Source of the DNA: Utricularia gibba
Taxonomy: Eukaryota > Streptophyta > Magnoliopsida > Lamiales > Lentibulariaceae
NCBI GenBank assembly: GCA_002189035.1
Contig: NEEC01000007.1
Location: forward strand, 3,596,001-3,660,000
DNA: 64,000 bases
Direction of reading: 5' to 3'
Shown: piece by piece, positions 1 to 12,386 of the stretch
How positions within the stretch are numbered: the stretch's first letter is position 1
Layout of the letters: every line of letters begins with the position of its first letter
Position numbers and translations under genes: made by a program
Notes under the pieces: model-generated
The model's input: only the letters and a program-made list of their open reading frames with translations
Told to the model about the DNA's origin: nothing
Databases searched by the model: none

Positions 1-1573
1 CGGCAAAAAACTTGATGCATTTATTAACGGTTGGTTTTAATAGGCTGCCTCAATGGTTTTCTCAAGGAAAAGCTTGTCGTTTTTGGGCGGGTGATGTCGT
101 TGTGAACTTCGTTCTGACCCAAGGTTCGGTCTGTCTCCTTTGCCAATCTGGTCCTACTCGACGAAAATCGTGATGCAGTTATTGAAGTTAGGATTTCATG
201 AGCACCCAAAATGCTTTTGTCAATCGCATGCTTTGTAGTTGAGGAGGCGCTCTAGTGGGGCACGGTATCGGGCAAAAGGTCGAGTCGGGCTCGCTCCAGA
301 GTCATTTTTAGCCTGTCAAAAAAAGTGATGCATTTATTAACGTTGGGTTTTAATAGGCTGCCTACATGGTTTCTCAAGGAAAAGCTTGTCGTTTCTGGGC
401 GGGTGATGTCTTTTGGAACTTCGTTCTGACCATAGGTTCGGTCTGACTCCTTTGCCACATCGGTCCTACTCGACGAAAATCGTGATGCAGTTATTGAAGT
501 TAGGATTTCATGAGCACCCAAAATGGTTTTCTCAACCGCATGCTTTATATTTGATAAGGCACTCTCGTGGGGCAACGGTATCGAGCAGGAGGTCGAGTCG
601 AGCTCGGGCCCAGAGTCATTTGTAGCCCGGCAAAAAAATTGATGCATTTATTAACGTTGGTTTTATTAGGCTGCCTACATGTTTTCAAGGAAAAGCTTGT
701 CGTTTTGGGCGGGTGATGTCTTTTGGAACTTCGTTCTGACCAAGGTTCGGTCTGACTCCTTTGCCAATCGGGTCCTACTCGACGAAAATCGTGATGCAGT
801 TATTGAAGTTAGGATTTCATGAGCACCCAAAATGGTTTTCTCAACCGCATGCTTTATATTTGATAAGGTGCTCTCGTGGGGCAACGGTATCGAGTAGGAG
901 GTCGAGTCGAGCTCGGGCCATAGTCATTTGTAGCTCGGCAAAAAACTTGATGCATTTATTAACGGTTGGTTTTAATAGGCTGCCTCAATGGTTTTCTCAA
1001 GGAAAAGCTTGTCGTTTTTGGGCGGGTGATGTCGTTGTGAACTTCGTTCTGACCAAGGTTCGGTCTGACTCCTTTGCCAAATCTGGTCCTACTCGACGAA
1101 AATCGTGATGCAGTTATTGAAGTTAGGATTTCATGAGCACCCAAAATGCTTTTGTCAATCGCATGCTTTGTAGTTGAGGAGGCGCTCTAGTGGGGCACGG
1201 TATCGGCAAAAGGTCGAGTCGGGCTCGCTCCCAGAGTCATTTTTAGCCTGTCAAAAAAGTGATGCATTTATTAACGTTGGGTTTTAATAGGCTGCCTACA
1301 TGGTTTCTCAAGGAAAAGCTTGTCGTTTCTGGGCGGGTGATGTCTTTTGGAACTTCGTTCTGACCATAGGTTCGGTCTGACTCCTTTGCCACATCGGGTC
1401 CTACTCGACGAAAATCGTGATGCAGTTATTGAAGTTAGGATTTCATGAGCACCCAAAATGGTTTTCTCAACCGCATGCTTTATATTTGATAAGGCTTCTC
1501 GTGGGGCAACGGTATCGAGTAGGAGGTCGAGTCGAGCTCGGGCCCATAGTCATTTGTAGCTCGGCAAAAAACT

Positions 1574-1843
1574 TGATGCATTTATTAACGGTTGGTTTTA
1601 ATAGGCTGCCTCAATGGTTTTCTCAAGGAAAAGTGGGGCGGGTGATGTCGTTGTGAACTTCGTTCTGACCCTTCGGGTTAGAAAATCGTGATGCAGTTAT
1701 TGAAGTTAGGATTTCATGAGCACCCAAAATGCTTTTGTCAATCGCATGCTTTGTAGTTGAGGAGGCGCTCTAGTGGGGCACGGTATCGGGCAAAAGGTCG
1801 AGTCGGGCTCGCTCCAGAGTCATTTTTAGCCTGTCAAAAAAAG
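1574..1843 (+). repeat. Truncated class-a monomer (270 bp)
   Basis: This copy is about 43 bp shorter than its neighbours. Two stretches of the first half are missing. The HindIII-proximal CTTGTCGTTTTT is lost, giving GGAAAAGTGGGGCGGG near 1627-1642. Most of the sequence between GACC and GAAAATCG is replaced by a short CTTCGGGTTA join near 1669-1682. The second half and class-a tail are intact. The two junctions lie close together but are not a single clean deletion. Confidence 0.85.
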
Positions 1844-4800
1844 TGATGCATTTATTAACGTTGGGTTTTAAATAGGCTGCCTACATGGTTTCTCAAGGAA
1901 AAGCTTGTCGTTTCTGGCGGGTGATGTCTTTTGGAACTTCGTTCTGACCATAGGTTCGGTCTGACTCCTTTGCCACATCGGGTCCTACTCGACGAAAATC
2001 GTGATGCAGTTATTGAAGTTAGGATTTCATGAGCACCCAAAATGGTTTTCTCAACCGCATGCTTTATATTTGATAAGGTGCTCTCGTGGGGCAACGGTAT
2101 CGAGTAGGAGGTCGAGTCGAGCTCGGGCCCATAGTCATTTGTAGCTCGGCAAAAAATTGATGCATTTATTAACGGTTGGTTTTAATAGGCTGCCTCAATG
2201 GTTTTCTCAAGGAAAAGCTTGTCGTTTTTGGGCGGGTGATGTCGTTGTGAACTTCGTTCTGACCCAAGGTTCGGTCTGTCTCCTTTGCCAATCTGGTCCT
2301 ACTCGACGAAAATCGTGATGCAGTTATTGAAGTTAGGATTTCATGAGCACCCAAAATGCTTTTGTCAATCGCATGCTTTGTAGTTGAGGAGGCGCTCTAG
2401 TGGGGCACGGTATCGGGCAAAAGGTCGAGTCGGGCTCGCTCCCAGAGTCATTTTTAGCCTGTCAAAAAAGTGATGCATTTATTAACGTTGGGTTTTAATA
2501 GGCTGCCTACATGGTTTTCAAGGAAAAGCTTGTCGTTTCTGGGCGGTGATGTCTTTGGAACTTCGTTCTGACCATAGGTTCGGTCTGACTCCTTTGCCAC
2601 ATCGGGTCCTACTCGACGAAAATCGTGATGCAGTTATTGAAGTTAGGATTTCATGAGCACCCAAAATGGTTTTCTCAACCGCATGCTTTATATTTGATAA
2701 GGTGCTCTCGTGGGCAACGGTATCGAGTAGGAGGTCGAGTCGAGCTCGGGCCCATAGTCATTTGTAGCTCGGCAAAAAAATTGATGCATTTATTAACGGT
2801 TGGTTTTAATAGGCTGCCTCAATGGTTTTCTCAAGGAAAAGCTTGTCGTTTTTGGGCGGGTGATGTCGTTGTGAACTTCGTTCTGACCCAAGGTTCGGTC
2901 TGTCTCCTTTGCCAATCTGGTCCTACTCGACGAAAATCGTGATGCAGTTATTGAAGTTAGGATTTCATGAGCACCCAAAATGCTTTTGTCAATCGCATGC
3001 TTTGTAGTTGAGGAGGCGCTCTAGTGGGGCACGGTATCGGGCAAAAGGTCGAGTCGGGCTCGCTCCCAGAGTCATTTTTAGCCTGTCAAAAAAAGTGATG
3101 CATTTATTAACGTTGGGTTTTAATAGGCTGCCTACATGGTTTCTCAAGGAAAAGCTTGTCGTTTCTGGGCGGGTGATGTCTTTTGGAACTTCGTTCTGAC
3201 CATAGGTTCGGTCTGACTCCTTTGCCACATCGGGTCCTACTCGACGAAAATCGTGATGCAGTTATTGAAGTTAGGATTTCATGAGCACCCAAAATGGTTT
3301 TCTCAACCGCATGCTTTATATTTGATAAGGTGCTCTCGTGGGCAACGGTATCGAGTAGGAGGTCGAGTCGAGCTCGGGCCCATAGTCATTTGTAGCTCGG
3401 CAAAAAACTTGATGCATTTATTAACGGTTGGTTTTAATAGGCTGCCTCAATGGTTTTCTCAAGGAAAAGCTTGTCGTTTTTGGGCGGGTGATGTCGTTGT
3501 GAACTTCGTTCTGACCCAAGGTTCGGTCTGTCTCCTTTGCCAAATCTGGTCCTACTCGACGAAAATCGTGATGCAGTTATTGAAGTTAGGATTTCATGAG
3601 CACCCAAAATGCTTTTGTCAATCGCATGCTTTGTAGTTGAGGAGGCGCTCTAGTGGGGCACGGTATCGGGCAAAAGGTCGAGTCGGGCTCGCTCCAGAGT
3701 CATTTTTAGCCTGTCAAAAAAAGTGATGCATTTATTAACGTTGGGTTTTAATAGGCTGCCTACATGGTTTCTCAAGGAAAAGCTTGTCGTTTCTGGGCGG
3801 GTGATGTCTTTTGGAACTTCGTTCTGACCATAGGTTCGGTCTGACTCCTTTGCCACATCGGGTCCTACTCGACGAAAATCGTGATGCAGTTATTGAAGTT
3901 AGGATTTCATGAGCACCCAAAATGGTTTTCTCAACCGCATGCTTTATATTTGATAAGGCACTCTCGTGGGGCAACGGTATCGAGCAGGAGGTCGAGTCGA
4001 GCTCGGGCCCAGAGTCATTTGTAGCCGGCAAAAAAATTGATGCATTTATTAACGTTGGTTTATTAGGCTGCCTACATGGTTTCTCAAGGAAAAGCTTGTC
4101 GTTTCTGGGCGGGTGATGTCTTTTGGAACTTCGTTCTGACCATAGGTTCGGTCTGACTCCTTTGCCACATCGGGTCCTACTCGACGAAAATCGTGATGCA
4201 GTTATTGAAGTTAGGATTTCATGAGCACCCAAAATGGTTTTCTCAACCGCATGCTTTATATTTGATAAGGCGCTCTCGTGGGGCAACGGTATCGAGCAGG
4301 AGGTCGAGTCGAGCTCGGGCCCATAGTCATTTGTAGCTCGGCAAAAAACTTGATGCATTTATTAACGTTGGTTTTAATAGGCTGCCTACATGGTTTTCTC
4401 AAGGAAAAGCTTGTCGTTTTTGGGCGGGTGATGTCGTTGTGAACTTCGTTCTGACCAAGGTTCGGTCTGTCCTTTGCCACATCGGGTCCTACTCGACGAA
4501 AATCGTGATGCAGTTATTGAAGTTAGGATTTCATGAGCACCCAAAATGGTTTTCTCAACCGCATGCTTTATATTTGATAAGGTGCTCTCGTGGGGCAACG
4601 GTATCGAGTAGGAGGTCGAGTCGAGCTCGGGCCCATAGTCATTTGTAGCTCGGCAAAAAACTTGATGCATTTATTAACGTTGGTTTTAATAGGCTGCCTC
4701 AATGGTTTTCTCAAGGAAAAGCTTGTCGTTTTTGGGCGGGTGATGTCGTTGTGAACTTCGTTCTGACCCAAGGTTCGGTCTGTCTCCTTTGCCAAATCTG

Positions 4801-5913
4801 GTCCTACTCGACGAAAATCGTGATGCAGTTATTGAAGTTAGGATTTCATGAGCACCCAAAATGCTTTTGTCAATCGCATGCTTTGTAGTTGAGGAGGCGC
4901 TCTAGTGGGGCACGGTATCGGGCAAAAGGTCGAGTCGGGCTCGCTCCCAGAGTCATTTTAGCCTGTCAAAAAAAGTGATGCATTTATTAACGTTGGGTTT
5001 TAATAGGCTGCCTACATGGTTTCTCAAGGAAAAGCTTGTCGTTTCTGGGCGGGTGATGTCTTTTGGAACTTCGTTCTGACCATAGGTTCGGTCTGACTCC
5101 TTTGCCACATCGGGTCCTACTCGACGAAAATCGTGATGCAGTTATTGAAGTTAGGATTTCATGAGCACCCAAAATGGTTTTCTCAACCGCATGCTTTATA
5201 TTTGATAAGGTGCTCTCGTGGGGCAACGGTATCGAGTAGGAGGTCGAGTCGAGCTCGGGCCCATAGTCATTTGTAGCTCGGCAAAAAACTTGATGCATTT
5301 ATTAACGGTTGGTTTTAATAGGCTGCCTCAATGGTTTTCTCAAGGAAAAGCTTGTCGTTTTGGGCGGGTGATGTCGTTGTGAACTTCGTTCTGACCCAAG
5401 GTTCGGTCTGTCTCCTTTGCCAATCTGGTCCTACTCGACGAAAATCGTGATGCAGTTATTGAAGTTAGGATTTCATGAGCACCCAAAATGCTTTTGTCAA
5501 TCGCATGCTTTGTAGTTGAGGAGGCGCTCTAGTGGGGCACGGTATCGGGCAAAAGGTCGAGTCGGGCTCGCTCCCAGAGTCATTTTTAGCCTGTCAAAAA
5601 AGTGATGCATTTATTAACGTTGGTTTTAATAGGCTGCCTACATGGTTTCTCAAGGAAAAGCTTGTCGTTTCTGGGCGGGTGATGTCTTTTGGAACTTCGT
5701 TCTGACCATAGGTTCGGTCTGACTCCTTTGCCACATCGGGTCCTACTCGACGAAAATCGTGATGCAGTTATTGAAGTTAGGATCATGAGCACCCAAAATG
5801 GTTTTCTCAACCGCATGCTTTATATTTGATAAGGCACTCTCGTGGGGCAACGGTATCGAGCAGGAGGTCGAGTCGAGCTCGGCCCAGAGTCATTTGTAGC
5901 CCGGCAAAAAAAT

Positions 5914-6375
5914 TGATGCATTTATTAACGTTCGGTTTATTAGGCTGCCTACATAGTTTCTCAAGGAAAAGCTTGTCGTTTCTGGGCGGGTGATGTCTTT
6001 TGGAACTTCGTTCTGACCATAGGTTCGGTCTGACTCCTTTGCCACATCGGGTCCTACTCGACGAAAATCGTGATGCAGTTATTGAAGTTAGGATTCGGTC
6101 ATTTAGCACCCAAACATGGTTTCTCAAGGAAAAGCTTGTCGTTTCTGGCGGGTGATGTCTTTGAACTTCGTTCTGACCAAGGTTCGGTCTGACTCCTTTG
6201 CCACATCGGTCCTACTCGACGAAAATCGTGATGCAGTTATTGAAGTTAGGATTTCATGAGCTCGTGGGGCTCAACCGCATGCTTTATATTTGATAAGGTG
6301 CTCTCGTGGGGCAACGGTATCGTAGGAGGTCGAGTCGAGCTCGGCCCATAGTCATTTGTAGCTCGGCAAAAAACT
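5914..6375 (+). repeat. One-and-a-half-unit monomer made by half-repeat exchange
   Basis: The interval is 462 bp instead of ~313. TGATGCAG occurs twice, at 6071 and 6229, exactly 158 bp apart. The second half starts normally at 6071, reads into GCACCCAAA at about 6104-6113, and then continues as first-half sequence (CATGGTTTCTCAAGG, about 6114-6128). A normal first-half end and a full second half with a class-c tail follow. The switch lies where the two halves of the monomer share ATGGTTTCTCAA-like sequence, as expected for unequal crossing over between the two ~157-bp subunits. A second oddity near 6260-6269 inserts TCGTGGGGC before TCAACCGCATGC. Confidence 0.85.
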
Positions 6376-9300
6376 TGATGCATTTATTAACGGTTGGTTT
6401 TAATAGGCTGCCTCAATGGTTTTCTCAAGGAAAAGCTTGTCGTTTTTGGGCGGGTGATGTCGTTGTGAACTTCGTTCTGACCCAAGGTTCGGTCTGTCTC
6501 CTTTGCCAATCTGGTCCTACTCGACGAAAATCGTGATGCAGTTATTGAAGTTAGGATTTCATGAGCACCCAAAATGTTTTGTCAATCGCATGCTTTGTAG
6601 TTGAGGAGGCGCTCTAGTGGGGCACGGTATCGGGCAAAAGGTCGAGTCGGGCTCGCTCCCAGAGTCATTTTTAGCCTGTCAAAAAAAGTGATGCATTTAT
6701 TAACGTTGGGTTTTAATAGGCTGCCTACATGGTTTCTCAAGGAAAAGCTTGTCGTTTCTGGGCGGGTGATGTCTTTTGGAACTTCGTTCTGACCATAGGT
6801 TCGGTCTGACTCCTTTGCCACATCGGGTCCTACTCGACGAAAATCGTGATGCAGTTATTGAAGTTAGGATTTCATGAGCACCCAAAATGGTTTTCTCAAC
6901 CGCATGCTTTATATTTGATAAGGTGCTCTCGTGGGGCAACGGTATCGAGTAGGAGGTCGAGTCGAGCTCGGCCCATAGTCATTTGTAGCTCGGCAAAAAA
7001 CTTGATGCATTTATTAACGGTTGGTTTTAATAGGCTGCCTCAATGGTTTTCTCAAGGAAAAGCTTGTCGTTTTTGGGCGGGTGATGTCGTTGTGAACTTC
7101 GTTCTGACCAAGGTTCGGTCTGTCTCCTTTGCCAATCTGGTCCTACTCGACGAAAATCGTGATGCAGTTATTGAAGTTAGGATTTCATGAGCACCCAAAA
7201 TGCTTTTGTCAATCGCATGCTTTGTAGTTGAGGAGGCGCTCTAGTGGGGCACGGTATCGGGCAAAAGGTCGAGTCGGCTCGGCTCCCAGAGTCATTTTTA
7301 GCCTGTCAAAAAAAGTGATGCATTTATTAACGTTGGGTTTTAATAGGCTGCCTACATGGTTTCTCAAGGAAAAGCTTGTCGTTTCTGGGCGGGTGATGTC
7401 TTTTGGAACTTCGTTCTGACCATAGGTTCGGTCTGACTCCTTTGCCACATCGGGTCCTACTCGACGAAAATCGTGATGCAGTTATTGAAGTTAGGATTCA
7501 TGAGCACCCAAAATGGTTTTCTCAACCGCATGCTTTATATTTGATAAGGCTCTCGTGGGGCAACGGTATCGAGCAGGAGGTCGAGTCGAGCTCGGGCCCA
7601 GAGTCATTTGTAGCCCGGCAAAAAAATTGATGCATTTATTAACGTTGGTTTTATAGGCTGCCTACATGGTTTCTCAAGGAAAAGCTTGTCGTTTTCTGGG
7701 CGGGTGATGTCTTTTGGAACTTCGTTCTGACCATAGGTTCGGTCTGACTCCTTTGCCACATCGGGTCCTACTCGACGAAAATCGTGATGCAGTTATTGAA
7801 GTTAGGATTTCATGAGCACCCAAAATGGTTTTCTCAACCGCATGCTTTATATTTGATAAGGTGCTCTCGTGGGGCAACGGTATCGAGTAGGAGGTCGAGT
7901 CGAGCTCGGGCCCATAGTCATTTGTAGCTCGGCAAAAAACTTGATGCATTTATTAACGTTTGGTTTTAATAGGCTGCCTCAATGGTTTTCTCAAGGAAAA
8001 GCTTGTCGTTTGCGGGTGATGTCGTTGTGAACTTCGTTCTGACCAAGGTTCGGTCTGACTCCTTTGCCACATCGGGTCCTACTCGACGAAAATCGTGATG
8101 CAGTTATTGAAGTTAGGATTTCATGAGCACCCAAAATGGTTTTTCTCAACCGCATGCTTTATATTTGATAAGGTGCTCTCGTGGGGCAACGGTATCGAGT
8201 AGGAGGTCGAGTCGAGCTCGGCCCATAGTCATTTGTAGCTCGGCAAAAAACTTGATGCATTATTAACGGTTGGTTTTAATAGGCTGCCTCAATGGTTTCT
8301 CAAGGAAAAGCTTGTCGTTTTGGGCGGGTGATGTCGTTTGAACTTCGTTCTGACCCAAGGTTCGGTCTGTCTCCTTTGCCAATCTGGTCCTACTCGACGA
8401 AAATCGTGATGCAGTTATTGAAGTTAGGATTTCATGAGCACCCAAAATGTTTTTGTCAATCGCATGCTTTGTAGTTGAGGAGGCGCTCTAGTGGGGCACG
8501 GTATCGGGCAAAAGGTCGAGTCGAGCTCGCTCCCAGAGTCATTTTTAGCCTGTCAAAAAAAGTGATGCATTTATTAACGTTGGGTTTTAATAGGCTGCCT
8601 ACATGGTTTCTCAAGGAAAAGCTTGTCGTTTCTGGGGGTGATGTCTTTTGGAACTTCGTTCTGACCATAGGTTCGGTCTGACTCCTTTGCCACATCGGGT
8701 CCTACTCGACGAAAATCGTGATGCAGTTATTGAAGTTAGGATTCATGAGCACCCAAAATGGTTTTCTCAACCGCATGCTTTATATTTGATAAGGCACTCT
8801 CGTGGGGCAACGGTATCGAGCAGGAGGTCGAGTCGAGCTCGGGCCAGAGTCATTTGTAGCCCGGCAAAAAAAATTGATGCATTTATTAACGTTGGTTTTA
8901 TAGGCTGCCTACATAGTTTCTCAAGGAAAAGCTTGTCGTTTCTGGGCGGGTGATGTCTTTTGGAACTTCGTTCTGACCATAGGTTCGGTCTGACTCCTTT
9001 GCCACATCGGGTCCTACTCGACGAAAATCGTGATGCAGTTATTGAAGTTAGGATTTCATGAGCACCCAAAATGGTTTTCTCAACCGCATGCTTTATATTT
9101 GATAAGGTGCTCTCGTGGGGCAACGGTATCGAGTAGGAGGTCGAGTCGAGCTCGGGCCCATAGTCATTTGTAGCTCGGCAAAAAACTTGATGCATTATTA
9201 ACGGTTGGTTTTAATAGGCTGCCTCAATGGTTTCTCAAGGAAAAGCTTGTCGTTTTTGGGCGGGTGATGTCGTTGTGAACTTCGTTCTGACCCAAGGTTC

Positions 9301-10729
9301 GGTCTGTCTCCTTTGCCAATCTGGTCCTACTCGACGAAAATCGTGATGCAGTTATTGAAGTTAGGATTTCATGAGCACCCAAAATGTTTTTCAATCGCAT
9401 GCTTTGTAGTTGAGGAGGCGCTCTGGGGCACGGTATCGGCAAAAGGTCGAGTCGAGCTCGCCCAGAGTCATTTTAGCCTGCAAAAAAAGTGATGCATTTA
9501 TTAACGTTGGGTTTTAATAGGCTGCCTACATGGTTTCTCAAGGAAAAGCTTGTCGTTTCTGGGCGGGTGATGTCTTTTGGAACTTCGTTCTGACCATAGG
9601 TTCGGTCTGACTCCTTTGCCACATCGGGTCCTACTCGACGAAAATCGTGATGCAGTTATTGAAGTTAGGATTTCATGAGCACCCAAAATGGTTTTCTCAA
9701 CCGCATGCTTTATATTTGATAAGGCGCTCTCGTGGGGCAACGGTATCGAGCAGGAGGTCGAGTCGAGCTCGGCCCATAGTCATTTGTAGCTCGGCAAAAA
9801 ACTTGATGCATTTATTAACGTTGGTTTTAATAGGCTGCCTCAATGGTTTTCTCAAGGAAAAGCTTGTCGTTTTTGGGCGGGTGATGTCGTTGTGAACTTC
9901 GTTCTGACCAAGGTTCGGTCTGTCTCCTTTGCCAATCGGTCCTACTCGACGAAAATCGTGATGCAGTTATTGAAGTTAGGATTTCATGAGCACCCAAAAT
10001 GCTTTTTCAATCGCATGCTTTGTATTGAGGAGGCGCTCTAGTGGGGCACGGTATCGGGCAAAAGGTCGAGTCGGGCTCGCCCAGAGTCATTTTTAGCCTG
10101 TCAAAAAAGTGATGCATTTATTAACGTTGGTTTTAATAGGCTGCCTACATGGTTTCTCAAGGAAAAGCTTGTCGTTTCTGGGCGGGTGATGTCTTTTGGA
10201 ACTTCGTTCTGACCATAGGTTCGGTCTGACTCCTTTGCCACATCGGGTCCTACTCGACGAAAATCGTGATGCAGTTATTGAAGTTAGGATTCATGAGCAC
10301 CCAAAATGGTTTTCTCAACCGCATGCTTTATATTTGATAAGGCACTCTCGTGGGGCAACGGTATCGAGCAGGAGGTCGAGTCGAGCTCGGGCCCAGAGTC
10401 ATTTGTAGCCGGCAAAAAATTGATGCATTTATTAACGTTGGTTTTAATAGGCTGCCTACATGGTTTCTCAAGGAAAAGCTTGTCGTTTCTGGGCGGGTGA
10501 TGTCTTTTGGAACTTCGTTCTGACCATAGGTTCGGTCTGACTCCTTTGCCACATCGGGTCCTACTCGACGAAAATCGTGATGCAGTTATTGAAGTTAGGA
10601 TTTCATGAGCACCCAAAATGGTTTTCTCAACCGCATGCTTTATATTTGATAAGGCTCTCGTGGGGCAACGGTATCGAGCAGGAGGTCGAGTCGAGCTCGG
10701 CCCAGTCATTTGTAGCCGGCAAAAAAAAT

Positions 10730-12386
10730 TGATGCATTTATTAACGTTGGTTTTAATAGGCTGCCTACATGGTTTCTCAAGGAAAAGCTTGTCGTTTTCT
10801 GGGCGGGTGATGTTTTGGAACTTCGTTCTGACCCACAGGTTCTCGGAAAATCGTCTCCTTTTGCCAATCGGTCCTACTCGACGAAAAATCGTGATGCAGT
10901 TATTGAAGTTAGGATTTCACTGACGCATGCCACAAAATGGTTTTTTCCGCATGCTTTATATTTGAGGAGGCGCTCTAGTGGGGCACGGTATCGAGGCAAA
11001 GGTCGAGTCGAGCTCGGGCCCATAGTCATTTGTAGCCTGCAAAAAACTTGATGCATTTATTAACGTTGGGTTTAATAGGCTGCCTACATGTTTTCTCAAG
11101 GAAAAGCTTGTCGTTTTTGGGCGGGTGATGTCGTTTGGAACTTCGTTCTGACCAAGGTTCGGTCTGTCTTTTTGCCATCGGTCCGGTCTCGACGAAAATC
11201 GTGATGCAGTTATTAAGTTAGTTAGGATTTCATGAGCACCCAAAATGGTTTTTCAACCGCATCGCATGCTTTGGGCATATTTGATCGAATAGGTAGCTCT
11301 TGATGCGGTGGGGCAACGGTATGTCGTTGTGAGTTCTGAGGAGGTCGAGTCGATGCATCGTGCCAGGTTTTAATAGTTGTAGTACAAAAAAATTGATCAA
11401 GGAAAAGCTTGTCGTTTTGGCGGGTGATGTCTTTTGGAACTTCGTTCTGACCAAGGTTCGGTCTGACTCCTTTGCCAATCGGGTCCTACTCGACGAAAAT
11501 CGTGATGCAGTTATTGAAGTTAGGATTTCATGAGCACCCAAAATGGTTTTCTCAACCGCATGCTTTATATTTGATAAGGTGCTCTCGTGGGGCAACGGTA
11601 TCGAGTAGGAGGTCGAGTCGAGCTCGGGCCCATAGTCATTTGTAGCTCGGCAAAAAACTTGATGCATTTATTAACGGTTGGTTTTAATAGGCTGCCTCAA
11701 TGGTTTTCTGTCTTTTGGAACTTCGTTCTGACCAAAGGTTTGTCGTGATTCGGGTTGCATGTCGTTGTGAACGGTTCGTCCTACCCAAGAATTCGTCTGT
11801 GATTGCAGTCAATTCTGGTTAGGTCGACGAAAATCGTGATGCAGTTATTGAAGTTAGGATTTCATGAGCACCCAAAATGGTTTCTCTTTTCTCAATCGCT
11901 GCTTATATTTGTAGTAAGAGGAGGCTGCTCTAGGGGCACGGTATCGGCAAAAGGTCGAGTCGGGCTCGAGTCCAGCAGAGTCATTTTTAGCCTGTCAAAA
12001 AAATGATGCATTTATTAACGTTGGGTTTTAATAGGCTGCCTACATGGTTTCTCAAGGAAAAGCTTGTCGTTTCTGGGCGGTTAACGGTTGGGAACTTCGT
12101 TCTGACCTAATGTTCTTCTCAAGGAAAAGCTCCTTTGTTTTGATGGGCGGGTGACGTCGTTGTGAAACTTCGTTCTGACCAAGGTTCGGTCTGTCTCCTT
12201 TGCCATGCTGGTTATTGAAGTCGACGATTCATGAGCACCCAAAATGGTTTTCTCAACCGAGCACTTTATATTTGATGCTTTTGTCAATCGCATGCTTTGT
12301 AGTTGAGGAGGCGCTCTAGTGGGGCACGGTATCGGCAAAAGGTCGAGTCGGCTCGCCCAGAGTCATTTTTAGCCTGTCAAAAAAAG
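10730..12386 (+). repeat. Scrambled satellite segment
   Basis: The segment still consists of fragments of the same satellite, but five successive units are disordered. Recognisable irregularities are an extra CTCGGAAAAT near 10841-10850; CACTGACGCATGCCAC near 10917-10932; a GTTAGTTAGG duplication near 11216; a jumbled tail at about 11260-11390 that joins TTGATC directly to AAGGAAAAGC, deleting about 50 bp of first half; a mixed first half at 11710-11825 with a GAATTC near 11789; and a 383-bp unit at 12004-12386 with two copies of the AAGGAAAAGC element (near 12055 and 12120). Several stretches read like two classes interleaved base by base, for example TCTCTTTTCTCAATCGC near 11883. I found no unique insert or transposon in it. 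An assembly or consensus error is the likeliest cause; a true rearrangement hotspot is the alternative. Confidence 0.8.

Larger units (their letters stand above)
13..10729 (+). repeat. Left HOR domain: a-c dimers and a-b-c trimers
   Basis: Monomer starts with tail class are 13a, 326b, 640c, 948a, 1260c, 1574a (deleted), 1844c, 2158a, 2471c, 2782a, 3096c, 3410a, 3724b, 4038d, 4351c, 4663a, 4976c, 5291a, 5603b, 5914c (1.5 units), 6376a, 6689c, 7003a, 7316b, 7628c, 7942c, 8253a, 8563b, 8875c, 9188a, 9490d, 9804a, 10110b and 10421b. The dominant words are a-c (about 625 bp) and a-b-c (about 935 bp), with occasional a-b-d-c and a-b-c-c. Copies are nearly identical up to about 9 kb, and small deletions become more frequent from about 9.2 kb on. 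I see no genes here. Confidence 0.9.

Noticed and set aside
3735-4358. Longest open reading frame in the window (207 codons, minus strand) and many 60-170-codon frames on both strands
   Set aside because: They are repeats of the satellite read in frame. The same peptide string recurs wherever indels keep the frame, frames are open on both strands, the monomer length is usually not a multiple of three, and starts and stops shift with each small deletion. No protein family is recognisable.
11785-11795. Novel EcoRI site as the border of an inserted fragment or vector
   Set aside because: The flanking sequence is still satellite-derived and no vector or adaptor sequence is visible; the site arises within the scrambled patch.
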